Source: Oscillospiraceae bacterium
Lineage (GTDB): Bacteria > Bacillota > Clostridia > Oscillospirales > JAAYXM01
Direction of reading: 5' to 3'
DNA: 58,386 nucleotides
Assembly (NCBI GenBank): GCA_017409405.1
Contig: JAFQSU010000060.1
Location: 1 to 58,386, forward strand
Both the position numbers and the translations under genes were made by a program. The notes under the pieces were generated by a model, which saw nothing but the letters and a program-made list of their open reading frames with translations, had not been told where the DNA came from and searched no databases. Of the stretch, positions 34,302 to 43,465 are shown piece by piece (within the stretch, counting starts at the first letter, position 1; every line of letters starts with the position of its first letter).

Positions 34302-35186
34302 ATGAAGGAAAGAATAGTGGCTCTCGGCTTTTTTGACGGTGTTCACATAGGTCACGGCGCGCTTTTGCAAAAAACGTGTGAGCTTGCAAGTCAAAAAGGC
34401 GCAATCCCGGCAGTGCTCACCTATTCGGCACATCCGTCTGAGGTGCTGGCGGCAAATCCGGTGAAGCTCATAAACACGACCGAAGAGCGAAAAGTGCTGA
34501 TAAGTGAGCTTTACGGTATTGAAGACGTCGTTGTAAAGGACTTCACAAAAGCATATTCGGAGATGTCGTGCGAGAGCTTTGTTAATGAAATAATATGCAA
34601 AGAGCTTTGCGCAAGTCACGTTGTGGCAGGCTTTGATTTCAGGTTCGGAAGCCGTGGTGCAGGCGATGCTTCATACCTTTCTTCTCTTTGTGTTGAGGCA
34701 GGTATAGGCTGTGACATTGTCGATGCGGTAATGTTTGACGGAAAAGCCGTCAGCTCATCACGCATCCGCACCATGATAGCGAAGGGCGACATGAAAAACG
34801 CAGAAAGACTTCTCGGGCATCCTCACTGCGTTATATCTGAGGTGACTCACGGCGCAAACCTCGGAGAAAAAATAGGCTTTCCCACGATAAATCAGAAGCT
34901 TTCAGAAAATATTCAGTGCCCCCGTTTCGGCGTATATTTTTCACGGGTAAAAATTTCGGGAGAGACGTTTTACGGTGTTACCAATATAGGCGTAAGACCT
35001 ACGGTGACGGAAGAAAACTCTCCGAGAGCAGAAACGAACATACTCGGCTTTTCGCGTGATGTCTACGGAAAAACAGTAAGGCTTGAGCTTCTTGATTTTA
35101 TGCGTGATGAGATAAAATTTGAAAGTGTCGATGACCTTCGCCGTCAGATTGCTTCAGATGTTGAGAAGACTAAAAGACTTTTTTAG
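34302..35186 (+). CDS. ribF: Bifunctional riboflavin kinase / FAD synthetase
   Basis: RibF makes FMN and then FAD. The 294-residue protein has the adenylyltransferase nucleotide-binding motif ALGFFDGVHIGHGALL at the start, GFDFRFGSRGAGD near 110, SSSRIRTMIAKGDMKNAERLLG near 150, and the riboflavin kinase C-terminal domain with IGFPTINQKL, GVTNIGVRPTV and ETNILGFSRDVYGKTV. ATG 34302 is chosen because GAGGT lies 6 nt upstream; GTG 34296 is possible. It is the last gene of the rimP operon. Confidence 0.94.
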   Translation: MKERIVALGFFDGVHIGHGALLQKTCELASQKGAIPAVLTYSAHPSEVLAANPVKLINTTEERKVLISELYGIEDVVVKDFTKAYSEMSCESFVNEIICKELCASHVVAGFDFRFGSRGAGDASYLSSLCVEAGIGCDIVDAVMFDGKAVSSSRIRTMIAKGDMKNAERLLGHPHCVISEVTHGANLGEKIGFPTINQKLSENIQCPRFGVYFSRVKISGETFYGVTNIGVRPTVTEENSPRAETNILGFSRDVYGKTVRLELLDFMRDEIKFESVDDLRRQIASDVEKTKRLF

Positions 35187-35206
35187 ATAATTTTACATAA
35201 AATTCA

Positions 35207-35235
35207 TTGATTTTAGGCAGTTTATTTGGTACAAT
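35207..35235 (+). promoter_or_regulatory. Promoter of the PucR-type regulator
   Basis: TTGATT (35207-35212) and TACAAT (35230-35235) are 17 bp apart. The leader of about 60 nt holds a short CGGCAA/TTGCCG hairpin (35257-35271). Confidence 0.7.
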
Positions 35236-35304
35236 ATAATACGACGTATTGCGCTCCGGCAAGTGTTGCCGAGAGGTACAGACAGTTTAAGGATGGGTAA
35301 AGAT

Positions 35305-36396
35305 ATGGCTTGGAGAATGTTACAGAATACTATACTTCAGATGAAAGAGGCGACAGACCGCACCATTGGCGTTATGAATGTCTCGGGCGAGGTTGTTGCC
35401 TGCACCGACCAGAGCATGAAGGGCACCTTCCGCGAGGATGCGCTTTCCGCTCTTGAGGAAATGATAGGTTCATATATTGTTCAGGACGGTAATACATATA
35501 AGCCCGTTGCTTCACCCGGTGCCCGCTTCGAATATGTGGTTTTCGTGTCGGGTGAGGACGAGTATGCGCGCAGTCTTTGCGTTATGGCGGCCCTTGCTGT
35601 CGGAAACGCAAAAAAGTATTACGATGAAAAGCATGACCGTTCAACTTTCATAAAAAACATTATCCTTGACAACATTCTTCCCGGTGATATCTACATGAAG
35701 GCAAACGAGCTTCGTATGCCGCTCGATGTTCCGCATATTGTGTATCTCATCCGTCAGGTTGGAGGCTGCGACAACGCCGCTGTTGACATTGTGTCGAATA
35801 TGTTTCCGGACAAGGATAAGGACTTCGTTATAAGCATAAGTGAGTCTGAAATCGCCGTAATCTGCGAAACTACAGGCGATGCAGAACTTAAAAGCTTCAT
35901 AAAGGCGGCTGAAAGCATCCGCGACACTCTGAAGTCCGAGCTTCTGGCAAAGACCGAGATAGGTATAGGAACTGTTGCTCCGTCGCTCAAGGACCTTGCA
36001 ATCTCATACAAGGAAGCGCAGTCGGCTATAAATGTCGGTAAAATGTTTGATACCGAGCGCGATGTCATGAGCTATGAAAATCTCGGCATAGGCCGTCTTA
36101 TCTACCAGCTTCCGACAACGCTCTGCGAAATGTTTCTGTCAGAGGTTTTCAAGGACAACTCCCTTGAAGCGCTTGATTCGGAAACCCTTATGACCATACA
36201 GAAGTTTTTCGAGAACAACCTCAACGTTTCCGAAACCTCAAGAAATCTCTTTGTACACAGAAATACCCTTGTGTACCGACTTGAAAAGATAAAGAAAATA
36301 ACAGGGCTTGACCTTCGTGAGTTTGACCACGCAATCACCTTCAAGGTAGCCCTTATGGTAAAGAAATATTTGTCAATACAAGGCTCGGCATTTTAG
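35305..36396 (+). CDS. PucR/CdaR-type helix-turn-helix transcriptional regulator
   Basis: The 363-residue protein ends in the PucR C-terminal helix-turn-helix (PF13556): VSETSRNLFVHRNTLVYRLEKI followed by ITGLDLREFDHAITFKVAL. Before it lies a GGDEF-like middle region (about 135-255, with LIRQVGG and IGIGTVAPSLKDLAISYKEAQSAINVG), the CdaR layout. The N-terminal domain (1 to about 125) is a possible sensor and is not a recognised sugar-diacid domain. The direct neighbour ftsE suggests, but does not show, that it controls division or wall genes. ATG 35305 is used; ATG 35293 has a site too close. Confidence 0.82.
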   Translation: MAWRMLQNTILQMKEATDRTIGVMNVSGEVVACTDQSMKGTFREDALSALEEMIGSYIVQDGNTYKPVASPGARFEYVVFVSGEDEYARSLCVMAALAVGNAKKYYDEKHDRSTFIKNIILDNILPGDIYMKANELRMPLDVPHIVYLIRQVGGCDNAAVDIVSNMFPDKDKDFVISISESEIAVICETTGDAELKSFIKAAESIRDTLKSELLAKTEIGIGTVAPSLKDLAISYKEAQSAINVGKMFDTERDVMSYENLGIGRLIYQLPTTLCEMFLSEVFKDNSLEALDSETLMTIQKFFENNLNVSETSRNLFVHRNTLVYRLEKIKKITGLDLREFDHAITFKVALMVKKYLSIQGSAF

Positions 36397-36434
36397 TAAA
36401 CAAAGCTGTTTTGTGAAAGGAATGTGGGATAACT

Positions 36435-37124
36435 ATGGTAAGGCTTCTCGATGTATGCAAGGTGTATGAAAACGGCACACCTGCTCTGTCGGGTATCAAC
36501 TTAAAAATAGACGACGGTGAATTCGTGTTCCTCGTCGGTTCTTCGGCATCGGGTAAATCGACAATAGTAAAGATACTCACAAGCGAGGTCAAAATGACCT
36601 CGGGCAGAGGAATTGTAAACGGGTTCAACTTAAACAGAATAAAGCCGTCAAAGGTTCCTGAGCTTCGCAGAACCGTCGGCGTCGTGTTTCAGGATTTTCG
36701 TCTGATAGATAAAAAGACGGTTTATGAAAACGTTGCCTTTGCAATGCGTGCTGTAGGTGCACCGCCGAGAATCATCAAAAAACGTGTGCCGTATGTTCTT
36801 CAGCTTGTCGGTCTTGAGCGCAAGATGAAGTCATACCCCAACGAGCTTTCGGGCGGTGAACGTCAGAGGGTTGCGGTTGCCCGTGCTCTTGTGAACAACC
36901 CGAGCATGATAATTGCGGACGAGCCCACCGGAAACCTCGACCCCAAAATGTCAATTGAAATAATGAGTCTGCTTGAAAAGATAAATGAGCTCGGAACAAC
37001 AGTGCTTGTTGTTACTCATGAGCGTGAGCTTGTAAACGAATTTTCAAAACGTGTTATTGCGATAGACAGCGGTCGCATAATAAGCGACAGAACGGGTGGG
37101 TACTACCAAAATGAAACTTTATAA
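36435..37124 (+). CDS. ftsE: Cell-division ABC transporter ATP-binding protein FtsE
   Basis: The 229-residue ATPase has Walker A VGSSASGKSTIVKIL near residue 36, a Q-loop in VVFQDFRLI, signature LSGGERQRVAVARAL near 137, Walker B MIIADEPTGNLD, and the D-loop. FtsE powers FtsX, which activates extracytoplasmic peptidoglycan hydrolases. The gene overlaps ftsX by 14 nt. The P-loop uses SSAS where many homologues have PSGA. Confidence 0.95.
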   Translation: MVRLLDVCKVYENGTPALSGINLKIDDGEFVFLVGSSASGKSTIVKILTSEVKMTSGRGIVNGFNLNRIKPSKVPELRRTVGVVFQDFRLIDKKTVYENVAFAMRAVGAPPRIIKKRVPYVLQLVGLERKMKSYPNELSGGERQRVAVARALVNNPSMIIADEPTGNLDPKMSIEIMSLLEKINELGTTVLVVTHERELVNEFSKRVIAIDSGRIISDRTGGYYQNETL

Positions 37125-37998
37125 TATTACATACTTTTTGCGTGAGGGGATACAGAGCATATTTTCGCACAGACTTATGAGCATTGCCGCGACGAGTGTT
37201 ATATGCGCCTGTCTGCTTCTTATGGGTAGCTTTTCTCTCGTTGCAATGAATATAGATAAGCTCCTTGAAGATATAGAAAACAAAAATGAAATAGTCGCGT
37301 ATGTCGAGGAAACCTTCACCGAGGAAGCGGCACGCGCGATTGAAAGCGATATCCTCGAAATCACCGAAATCGACTCTGTAGAGTACATGACCAAGGAAAA
37401 AGCTCTTGAAAATTTCAAGAAAGAGTTCGGGGATGAAAGCGGCATATTAGACGGTCTTGATGAGCGCAATCCTCTCCGCGACAGATACACGGTCACCCTG
37501 CGTAATATCCACGATACGCAGAAGGTGGCGGATGCACTTTCCGAGGTTGACGGAATTGCAAAGGTAAGTGCAAGAAGCGACATTACCGATAAAATCATAC
37601 AGGTCAGAGACGTAACAACGGCTATCTGCACGGTTTTGATTCTCATTCTCGTGCTCGTTTCCGTGTTTATAATCTCCAACACAGTAAACCTCACTATGTT
37701 CAACCGCCGTGAGGAAATTGCAATAATGAAAATGATTGGTGCGACAAACGGCTTTGTCCGTATACCGTTCGTTATAGAGGGTCTGCTTATAGGTATTGCC
37801 GGTGCGTCCGTTGCACTGCTTCTGCAGTGGGGCGTGTACGAGTACATAGTTGCAAGCACCCTTTCCGCAATAAGCTTTATACCTACGGTTTCGTTCGGAA
37901 GCGCAATCTGGTATATTCTTATTATGTTCTATGGCGTAGGCATTCTTGTCGGCGGTGCAGGAAGTGCGCTGACGCTCAGAAAATTCCTCAAGGTGTAA
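37111..37998 (+). CDS. ftsX: Cell-division protein FtsX
   Basis: The 295-residue protein has a cytoplasmic N-terminus, a first transmembrane helix near 25-45, a large extracellular domain (about 50-165, NEIVAYVEETFTEEAARAIE), and three helices at the C-terminus, the FtsX layout (PF02687). The conserved MFNRREEIAIMKMIGATNGFVRIPF loop is near residue 195. It would transmit FtsE ATP hydrolysis to a hydrolase outside, likely the coiled-coil M23 peptidase coded next. ATG 37111 lies within the end of ftsE. Confidence 0.94.
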   Translation: MKLYNITYFLREGIQSIFSHRLMSIAATSVICACLLLMGSFSLVAMNIDKLLEDIENKNEIVAYVEETFTEEAARAIESDILEITEIDSVEYMTKEKALENFKKEFGDESGILDGLDERNPLRDRYTVTLRNIHDTQKVADALSEVDGIAKVSARSDITDKIIQVRDVTTAICTVLILILVLVSVFIISNTVNLTMFNRREEIAIMKMIGATNGFVRIPFVIEGLLIGIAGASVALLLQWGVYEYIVASTLSAISFIPTVSFGSAIWYILIMFYGVGILVGGAGSALTLRKFLKV

Positions 37999-38042
37999 AT
38001 ATTACGTATTAAATTTCGGATAATAAGGAGGACTTGATACCG

Positions 38043-39224
38043 ATGAAGAACAAAACGGTACGTATCATATCTGCCGTTATTGCGGCAACTCTTGTGTTCT
38101 CTCTTTTGTTTGCTTTTGTCGCAGAAATTGTTATATATAACCGTGTCGATGCGGCACAGACGGTTTCAAGCCTCAACAGCAAGCTTGACAGCCTGGCAAG
38201 CCAGAAGGCAAAGATTCAGAAAGAACTCAAGGCTATAAAGTCCAAAAAACAGTCCACCATGACTAAAAAAGCGGCACTTGACCAGCAGATAGATGTTACG
38301 GAGCAGGAAGTGGATACAATCAATCAGCTCATAACCGCTCTTGATGTGCAGGTCGCAACCGTTACTGCAGAGCTCAACGCAGCTCAGGCAGCAGAGCAAA
38401 AGCAGACAGACGATTTTCTTGCCCGTGTAAGAATCATGGAGGAGGAGGGCACAGCCTCCATGCTCGGTATAATACTTTCTGCAGACAGCTTTTCGGATAT
38501 GCTCACGCGAACAGAGCTTATAGGAAGCATTGTTGAAGGCGATAAAAAGCTTATGCGCGAGCTTGCCGAAACGAGAGCAGGCATCGCCGAGAAGAAAGCA
38601 AGTCTTGACAGCGCCCGTGCAGAACAGGCTGCCGCAAAGAGCAATCTTGTTGCAAAGAAAAACTCACTTCAGAGTCAGTATAATGAAGCGAATGCACTGC
38701 TCAAATCGCTCAACACCTCCGCAGCCGAATATGAAAAGGCATTTAACGAAGCGGAAAGGGCTATGGATGCCGCCCGTGCGGATTTGCAGAAGCTTCTTTC
38801 CAACTCAAGTTCGTCAACATACGTCGGCGGTGAGTTCCGCTGGCCGACAAAGGCTACGCGCATAACCTCACCCTACGGTACGCGTAAGGACCCGATAACG
38901 AAGAAAAGCTCCATGCATACAGGTATAGATATAGGCGCAAGCATGGGCAGTGAAATTTACGCCTCAAACAGCGGTACGGTCATTGTCGCAGGCTGGTCCA
39001 GCAAGGGCTACGGAAACTATGTCGTTGTTGACCACGGCGGCGGAAAGTCAACACTGTATGCACATATGAGCAAGATAAAGACGAAAAAGGGCGCAAAGGT
39101 AACAAAGGGCGATGTTATAGGGCTTGTCGGCTCTACGGGATATTCAACGGGTCCGCACCTTCACTTTGAGATTCTTATAAACGGAAAGCACACAAACCCG
39201 ATGAACTACTTTAAAAAGCAATAA
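38043..39224 (+). CDS. EnvC/NlpD-like coiled-coil M23 peptidase
   Basis: The 393-residue protein has an N-terminal membrane or signal segment (about 8-28), a long coiled coil (about 40-255, rich in Lys/Glu/Gln/Ala heptads), and a C-terminal LytM/M23 zinc endopeptidase domain with His292 and Asp296 in MHTGIDIGA, then GYGNYVVVDHGGGKSTLYAHM and GPHLHFEIL. The zinc ligands appear complete, so it should be active rather than an EnvC-type activator that lacks them. ftsX is directly upstream. AAGGAGG is 11 nt before ATG 38043, and TTG 38034 is too close to it. Confidence 0.92.
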   Translation: MKNKTVRIISAVIAATLVFSLLFAFVAEIVIYNRVDAAQTVSSLNSKLDSLASQKAKIQKELKAIKSKKQSTMTKKAALDQQIDVTEQEVDTINQLITALDVQVATVTAELNAAQAAEQKQTDDFLARVRIMEEEGTASMLGIILSADSFSDMLTRTELIGSIVEGDKKLMRELAETRAGIAEKKASLDSARAEQAAAKSNLVAKKNSLQSQYNEANALLKSLNTSAAEYEKAFNEAERAMDAARADLQKLLSNSSSSTYVGGEFRWPTKATRITSPYGTRKDPITKKSSMHTGIDIGASMGSEIYASNSGTVIVAGWSSKGYGNYVVVDHGGGKSTLYAHMSKIKTKKGAKVTKGDVIGLVGSTGYSTGPHLHFEILINGKHTNPMNYFKKQ

Positions 39225-39231
39225 ACACCCG

Positions 39232-39260
39232 GGGCGATGCAATCATCGCCCTGTCGTTTT
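39232..39260 (+). terminator. 8-bp hairpin before the second S41 protease gene
   Basis: Arms 39232-39239 and 39244-39251 pair perfectly with a 4-nt loop, followed by TGTCGTTTT. It is a short, probably leaky terminator just before the protease gene. Confidence 0.45.
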
Positions 39261-39275
39261 GAGAGGAGAGAATGT

Positions 39276-40514
39276 ATGAGAAAAAAGCATATGATGACAA
39301 CCGTGGCACTTATGCTGCTCACCGCCGCACTGACATACTGCATAACGCTGTACGCATCAGAGCGTGAGTACAATGCAAAGCTTGCCGGCCTCAGCGACAG
39401 AGAAGCCGAATACGCCAAAATTGCCGAGGTGAGGGGATATATTGACAAATATTACGTCGGCGAATTTGACGAAAAAACGATAAATGACGGCGCTCTGTAC
39501 GGTATGGTTGCAATGCTCGGAGACCGCTGGTCATACTATCTCACAGCAGAACAGTTTGCATCGGTTGTAAATTCAACTAACAGTAAGATTGTCGGCATCG
39601 GCGTGAACGCCTCATATGACACCGACAGACAGGCTGTGCTCGTCCTTGACGTATACGAGGACTCACCTGCCGAATATGCAAAGATACAACCGTTTGACCG
39701 CATTGTAAGCGTTGACGGCGAAGATGTTGCAAAAATAGGCTATGACGCCGCAATAAAGCGGATTACGGGTACCGTCGGAACCGCCGTGTCCCTCACGATA
39801 GAGCGAGAGGGCGCAAGTTTTCCGATAAACCTCAGCATAACACGCCGTGAGCTTGATGTTCAGAGTGTTAAATCAAAAATACTCGACGGAAACCTCGGCT
39901 ATGTAAAAATTTCGTCCTTTGATGCGAATGTGGACAAGGACGTTGCAAGCGCAATAGAGAATCTCAAAAAGGCAAATGTAAGGGGAATAATATTTGACGT
40001 AAGAAACAACCCCGGCGGTCTTTTGCAGGTTATGGTAAACACTCTCGACCCACTTCTTCCCGAAGGAATAATCATTAAGGAAGAGAATAAAAAGGGTGAA
40101 GCCACCACGCATTTTTCCGATGCAAATGAGTTGAATCTCCCGATGGCGGTGCTGACAAATGAGTATTCCATAAGTGCGGCAGAATTTTTTGCAGCAGCGC
40201 TTCAGGAAACGGATAAGGCAGAGATTGTCGGAGAGGCCACTACCGGAAAGGGGCTTGCACAGAGTCAGATTCAGCTCAAGGACGGTTCGGGACTTATTCT
40301 GTCTGTAAGTAAATACTTTACCGGCAGGGGAGAAAGCCTTGAGGATACCGGCGGAATAAAGCCCGATATAGTAGTAGAGCTTACCGAGGAGGAAGAAAAA
40401 AACTTTTATCTTCTGACCGAGGCTCAGGACAGACAGCTTCAGGCGGCGATTACAGCCGTAAACGAGCGAATTTCAAAAGCAACACAGAACCCGGTTTCGG
40501 ACGAAGCAGAATAA
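39276..40514 (+). CDS. S41 C-terminal processing protease (CtpA/B)
   Basis: The 412-residue protein has an N-terminal membrane helix (about 9-29), a PDZ domain (about 100-185, VGIGVNASY, YAKIQPFDRIVSVDGEDV), and an S41 domain with Ser300 in EYSISAAEFFAAAL and Lys in GEATTGKGLAQSQIQL. It is the second such protease in the window but lacks the C-terminal wall-binding-like segment of the 22042 gene. Clustering with FtsEX and an M23 peptidase is typical of proteases that adjust wall hydrolases. The stop lies in the loop of a perfect hairpin. Confidence 0.93.
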   Translation: MRKKHMMTTVALMLLTAALTYCITLYASEREYNAKLAGLSDREAEYAKIAEVRGYIDKYYVGEFDEKTINDGALYGMVAMLGDRWSYYLTAEQFASVVNSTNSKIVGIGVNASYDTDRQAVLVLDVYEDSPAEYAKIQPFDRIVSVDGEDVAKIGYDAAIKRITGTVGTAVSLTIEREGASFPINLSITRRELDVQSVKSKILDGNLGYVKISSFDANVDKDVASAIENLKKANVRGIIFDVRNNPGGLLQVMVNTLDPLLPEGIIIKEENKKGEATTHFSDANELNLPMAVLTNEYSISAAEFFAAALQETDKAEIVGEATTGKGLAQSQIQLKDGSGLILSVSKYFTGRGESLEDTGGIKPDIVVELTEEEEKNFYLLTEAQDRQLQAAITAVNERISKATQNPVSDEAE

Positions 40515-40529
40515 TGCTTCGTCCGAAAC
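40494..40529 (+). terminator. 15-bp perfect hairpin enclosing the stop codon
   Basis: Arms 40494/40495-40508 and 40515-40529 form a perfect 15-bp stem with the protease stop TAA at 40512-40514 in the 6-nt loop. There is no T-run after it. It may be a terminator that depends on ribosome clearance or a 3' stabilising hairpin. Confidence 0.5.
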
Positions 40530-40586
40530 TGTGTAATATATTGCAAATAAAATAATATTATAGCAATATAAAGCAGAGGTGATGTT

Positions 40587-41273
40587 TTGCGGATAGGTAT
40601 AATTCGCACGAAAGAAAACAATACTTCCAGAGGGACTGAGATTGCCCAAATTTGCAAAATTAAATCCGTACCGATTTACGACATAGCCGTAGACAAAAGG
40701 ACGAAAAAACGTCAAAATTCGCGCCGAGGTAAAAGGCTTGTGAAAAAGCTTTATGAAAACGGGATATCCGTATGCGTTGCGGAGAGGGATTTTTTGTGGC
40801 TCGGAAATTGGGGTGTAACGGTCGTTTCGGACAGCTTTGATTTTTTTCGACAACGCGCAGGAAGGCTCGCATTGCAGTTTGCAGAGCATAACGGCATTGA
40901 TGCCGACTTTCTGATTACAGGCGGCAGATTCACGGAGGTAGTGGAAGCGGCAAAAGAAATCCTTAAATACAAACGCATGATTTATGTGGTAAATAACGCA
41001 TTTGAGGACATAGCGGAAGCTGTGGCAGAGGACACGGGGGTATGTATAAGCTCCGACATACCGGAAAAGGTGACGGAAGTCCGGATGAATGACGAGGAAA
41101 GCTTTCTGCGCTTCGGTGAAAAAGAAGCCTCTGTAAGTGATTTTTCGGTATATATATCACCGGATAATTCGCAGATATTCCCCGGCAGTCAGGAGCCTCG
41201 CCTTGTGAAAATACTTGAAATGGGCGGTTTTTTGAGAAAAAATGAGATAAAAGTCGAATATTTGCAAAAGTAA
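40587..41273 (+). CDS. Unrecognised 228-residue protein
   Basis: I do not recognise the family. The protein is mixed alpha-beta and soluble, with no signal peptide. It begins MRIGIIRTKENNTSRGTEIA, has a basic stretch DKRTKKRQNSRRGKRLVKKL near residue 36, then FLITGGRFTEVVEAAKEIL near 110 and YISPDNSQIFPGSQEPRLV near 190, hinting at a nucleotide- or nucleic-acid-binding fold. TTG 40587 follows GAGGTGAT. It sits between a protease and greA, downstream of the stop hairpin. Confidence 0.65.
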   Translation: MRIGIIRTKENNTSRGTEIAQICKIKSVPIYDIAVDKRTKKRQNSRRGKRLVKKLYENGISVCVAERDFLWLGNWGVTVVSDSFDFFRQRAGRLALQFAEHNGIDADFLITGGRFTEVVEAAKEILKYKRMIYVVNNAFEDIAEAVAEDTGVCISSDIPEKVTEVRMNDEESFLRFGEKEASVSDFSVYISPDNSQIFPGSQEPRLVKILEMGGFLRKNEIKVEYLQK

Positions 41274-41299
41274 ATATTGAAAAATTACAAATGTTTTAC

Positions 41300-41328
41300 T
41301 TGACAATTGGCAAATAGATATCTATAAT
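41300..41328 (+). promoter_or_regulatory. Consensus promoter of greA-lysS
   Basis: A perfect TTGACA (41300-41305) and a perfect TATAAT (41323-41328) are 17 bp apart, predicting strong transcription and a leader of about 80 nt before greA. Confidence 0.9.
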
Positions 41329-41414
41329 ATGATACATTGCAATCGTAATTTTTATTTATATAGTAGAAAACAAAAAACAGCTTAAAAATATAAGAGGAAA
41401 ATGAGGGAGTAAAA

Positions 41415-41885
41415 ATGGCAAAGACATTCAAGGTTACAAAAGAGCGCTTACAGGAGCTCAGGGATGAGCTCGACTATCTCAAGAATGTGCGTGAAAAAGA
41501 AGTTGCAGACCTTATAAAGGAAGCACGTTCATTCGGCGACCTTTCGGAAAACAGCGAATATGACGAAGCTAAAAACGAGCAGGGAAAGCTGTTCTCCCGT
41601 GAGGCAGAAATCGAAAACATTCTCGCAAATGCAGAAATCATCGAGTTTTCTTCGGACACAAACGAGGTTCACACAGGCTCACGTGTAACCGTCTGCGATA
41701 TGTCCGACGGCTCAAACGAAGAATATTGGATTGTCGGCTCGCAGGAGGCAGACCCGTACAAGGGACGTATATCGGATGAATCTCCGTTCGGTCGCGCACT
41801 TGTCGGCAGCAAGGTCGGAGACATCGTAAACGTAGAGGCTCCGTGCGGCGTAATAGAATATAAAATTGTCGAAATAGGAAACTAA
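41415..41885 (+). CDS. greA: Transcription elongation factor GreA
   Basis: GreA rescues backtracked RNA polymerase. The 156-residue protein has the N-terminal coiled coil with LIKEARSFGDLSENSEYDEAKNEQ, including the acidic Asp/Glu tip (GDLSENSEY, residues about 41-49), and the C-terminal FKBP-like domain with RISDESPFGRALVGSKVGD. GGGAG lies upstream of ATG 41415. A GC-rich hairpin separates it from lysS. Confidence 0.96.
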   Translation: MAKTFKVTKERLQELRDELDYLKNVREKEVADLIKEARSFGDLSENSEYDEAKNEQGKLFSREAEIENILANAEIIEFSSDTNEVHTGSRVTVCDMSDGSNEEYWIVGSQEADPYKGRISDESPFGRALVGSKVGDIVNVEAPCGVIEYKIVEIGN

Positions 41886-41890
41886 TTTGA

Positions 41891-41926
41891 CCGGGGCAGA
41901 GCAGTAAGTTATATGCTTAGCCCCGG
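41891..41926 (+). terminator. GC-rich stem between greA and lysS
   Basis: CCGGGGC (41891-41897) pairs with GCCCCGG (41920-41926), enclosing a loop with a further AGCA/TGCT pairing. There is no clear T-tract, so this may be a processing site or partial terminator. Confidence 0.35.
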
Positions 41927-41959
41927 CATACTTAAATCAGCAAAATGGAGGAACAAAAA

Positions 41960-43462
41960 ATGTCAACGGAAGAAATCAAGGTAAACGAAGCACCGCAAGA
42001 GGATTTAAACGAAATTCTCAGAGTCCGCCGCGAAAAGCTTGCAAAGCTTATGGAGGACGGTGAAAATCCGTTTGAAATTGTAAAATATGAGCAGAGCCAT
42101 CATTCGGCAGATATAATCGAAAACTTTGATGCTCTTGAGGGCAGTGTCGTAAGCATCGCCGGACGCATGATGAGCCGTCGCGGTATGGGTAAGGCATCCT
42201 TCTGCGATATTCAGGACCTTAAGGGCAAAATTCAGATATATGTCCGCATTAACGATGTCGGTGAGGAAGCCTTTGCAAAATTCCGCAAATACGATATCGG
42301 AGATATCGTCGGCGCAAAGGGAACTGTTTTCAGAACAAGAATGGGCGAAATTTCCGTTCATGTAACTGAGATAACCCTTCTTTCAAAGTCGCTCAAGCCT
42401 CTGCCGGAGAAGTACCACGGTCTCACAAACACCGACATTCGCTACCGTCAGAGATATGTTGACCTCATTATGAACCCCGAGGTCAAGGATACTTTCGTAA
42501 AGCGTTCAAAGATTATAAGCTCAATCCGCCGCTATCTTGACACACAGGGCTTTATGGAGGTTGAAACCCCCATGCTCGTTTCAAACGCAGGCGGTGCAGC
42601 TGCACGTCCGTTTGAAACCCACTTCAATGCACTTGACGAGGATTTCAAGCTCAGAATCTCTCTTGAGCTTTATCTCAAAAGACTCATTGTCGGCGGCCTT
42701 GAAAGAGTATACGAGATAGGCAGGGTATTTAGAAACGAGGGTCTTGACACACGCCACAACCCTGAGTTTACTCTTATGGAGCTTTATCAGGCATATACCG
42801 ATTATCACGGTATGATGGACCTCACCGAGAACATGTACCGCCATGTTGCGAAAGAGGTTTTAGGAACAACAAAATTAGTTTACAACGGAATTGAGATGGA
42901 TCTCGGAAAACCGTTTGAGAGAATAACAATGGTCGATGCCGTCAAGAAGTATTCGGGTGTTGACTTTGACGAGATTAAAACGGTCGAAGAGGCTCGTGCC
43001 ATTGCAAAGGAAAAGCATATCGAGGTCGAGCCGAGACACAAGAAGGGTGACATCCTCAATCTCTTCTTTGAAGAATTTGTTGAAGAGCATCTTGTTCAGC
43101 CGACATTTGTTATGGACCATCCGATTGAAATTTCGCCGCTCACAAAGAAAAAACCGGAGGATCCGAATTACGTGGAGCGTTTTGAGTTCTTTATGAACGG
43201 TTGGGAAATGGCAAATGCATACTCAGAGCTCAACGACCCGATTGACCAGCGTGAGCGCTTCAAGGATCAGGAGGAGCAGCTTTCTCAGGGCAACGACGAG
43301 GCAAACACGACGGATGAAGACTTCCTCAATGCTCTTGAAATCGGAATGCCGCCCACAGGCGGAATCGGCTTCGGCATTGACCGCATGACTATGCTGTTTA
43401 CCGACAGTGCGGCAATCCGCGATGTTCTTCTGTTCCCGACGATGAAGACTGAAAAGGAGTAA
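41960..43462 (+). CDS. lysS: Lysyl-tRNA synthetase (class II)
   Basis: The 500-residue class II enzyme has an OB-fold anticodon-binding domain (about 50-160, [22 protein letters not shown]), motif 1 around [22 protein letters not shown], motif 2 [22 protein letters not shown], and motif 3 [17 protein letters not shown] 41960 is chosen because GGAGG (41947-41951) lies before it; the in-frame ATG at 41945 overlaps that site. It follows greA by 74 nt, a common Firmicutes arrangement. Confidence 0.96.
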   Translation: MSTEEIKVNEAPQEDLNEILRVRREKLAKLMEDGENPFEIVKYEQSHHSADIIENFDALEGSVVSIAGRMMSRRGMGKASFCDIQDLKGKIQIYVRINDVGEEAFAKFRKYDIGDIVGAKGTVFRTRMGEISVHVTEITLLSKSLKPLPEKYHGLTNTDIRYRQRYVDLIMNPEVKDTFVKRSKIISSIRRYLDTQGFMEVETPMLVSNAGGAAARPFETHFNALDEDFKLRISLELYLKRLIVGGLERVYEIGRVFRNEGLDTRHNPEFTLMELYQAYTDYHGMMDLTENMYRHVAKEVLGTTKLVYNGIEMDLGKPFERITMVDAVKKYSGVDFDEIKTVEEARAIAKEKHIEVEPRHKKGDILNLFFEEFVEEHLVQPTFVMDHPIEISPLTKKKPEDPNYVERFEFFMNGWEMANAYSELNDPIDQRERFKDQEEQLSQGNDEANTTDEDFLNALEIGMPPTGGIGFGIDRMTMLFTDSAAIRDVLLFPTMKTEKE

Positions 43463-43465
43463 AAA

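Noticed and set aside
35257..35271. CGGCAA/TTGCCG hairpin in the leader of the PucR-type gene
   Set aside because: A 6-bp stem is too short to claim as a regulatory element by itself.
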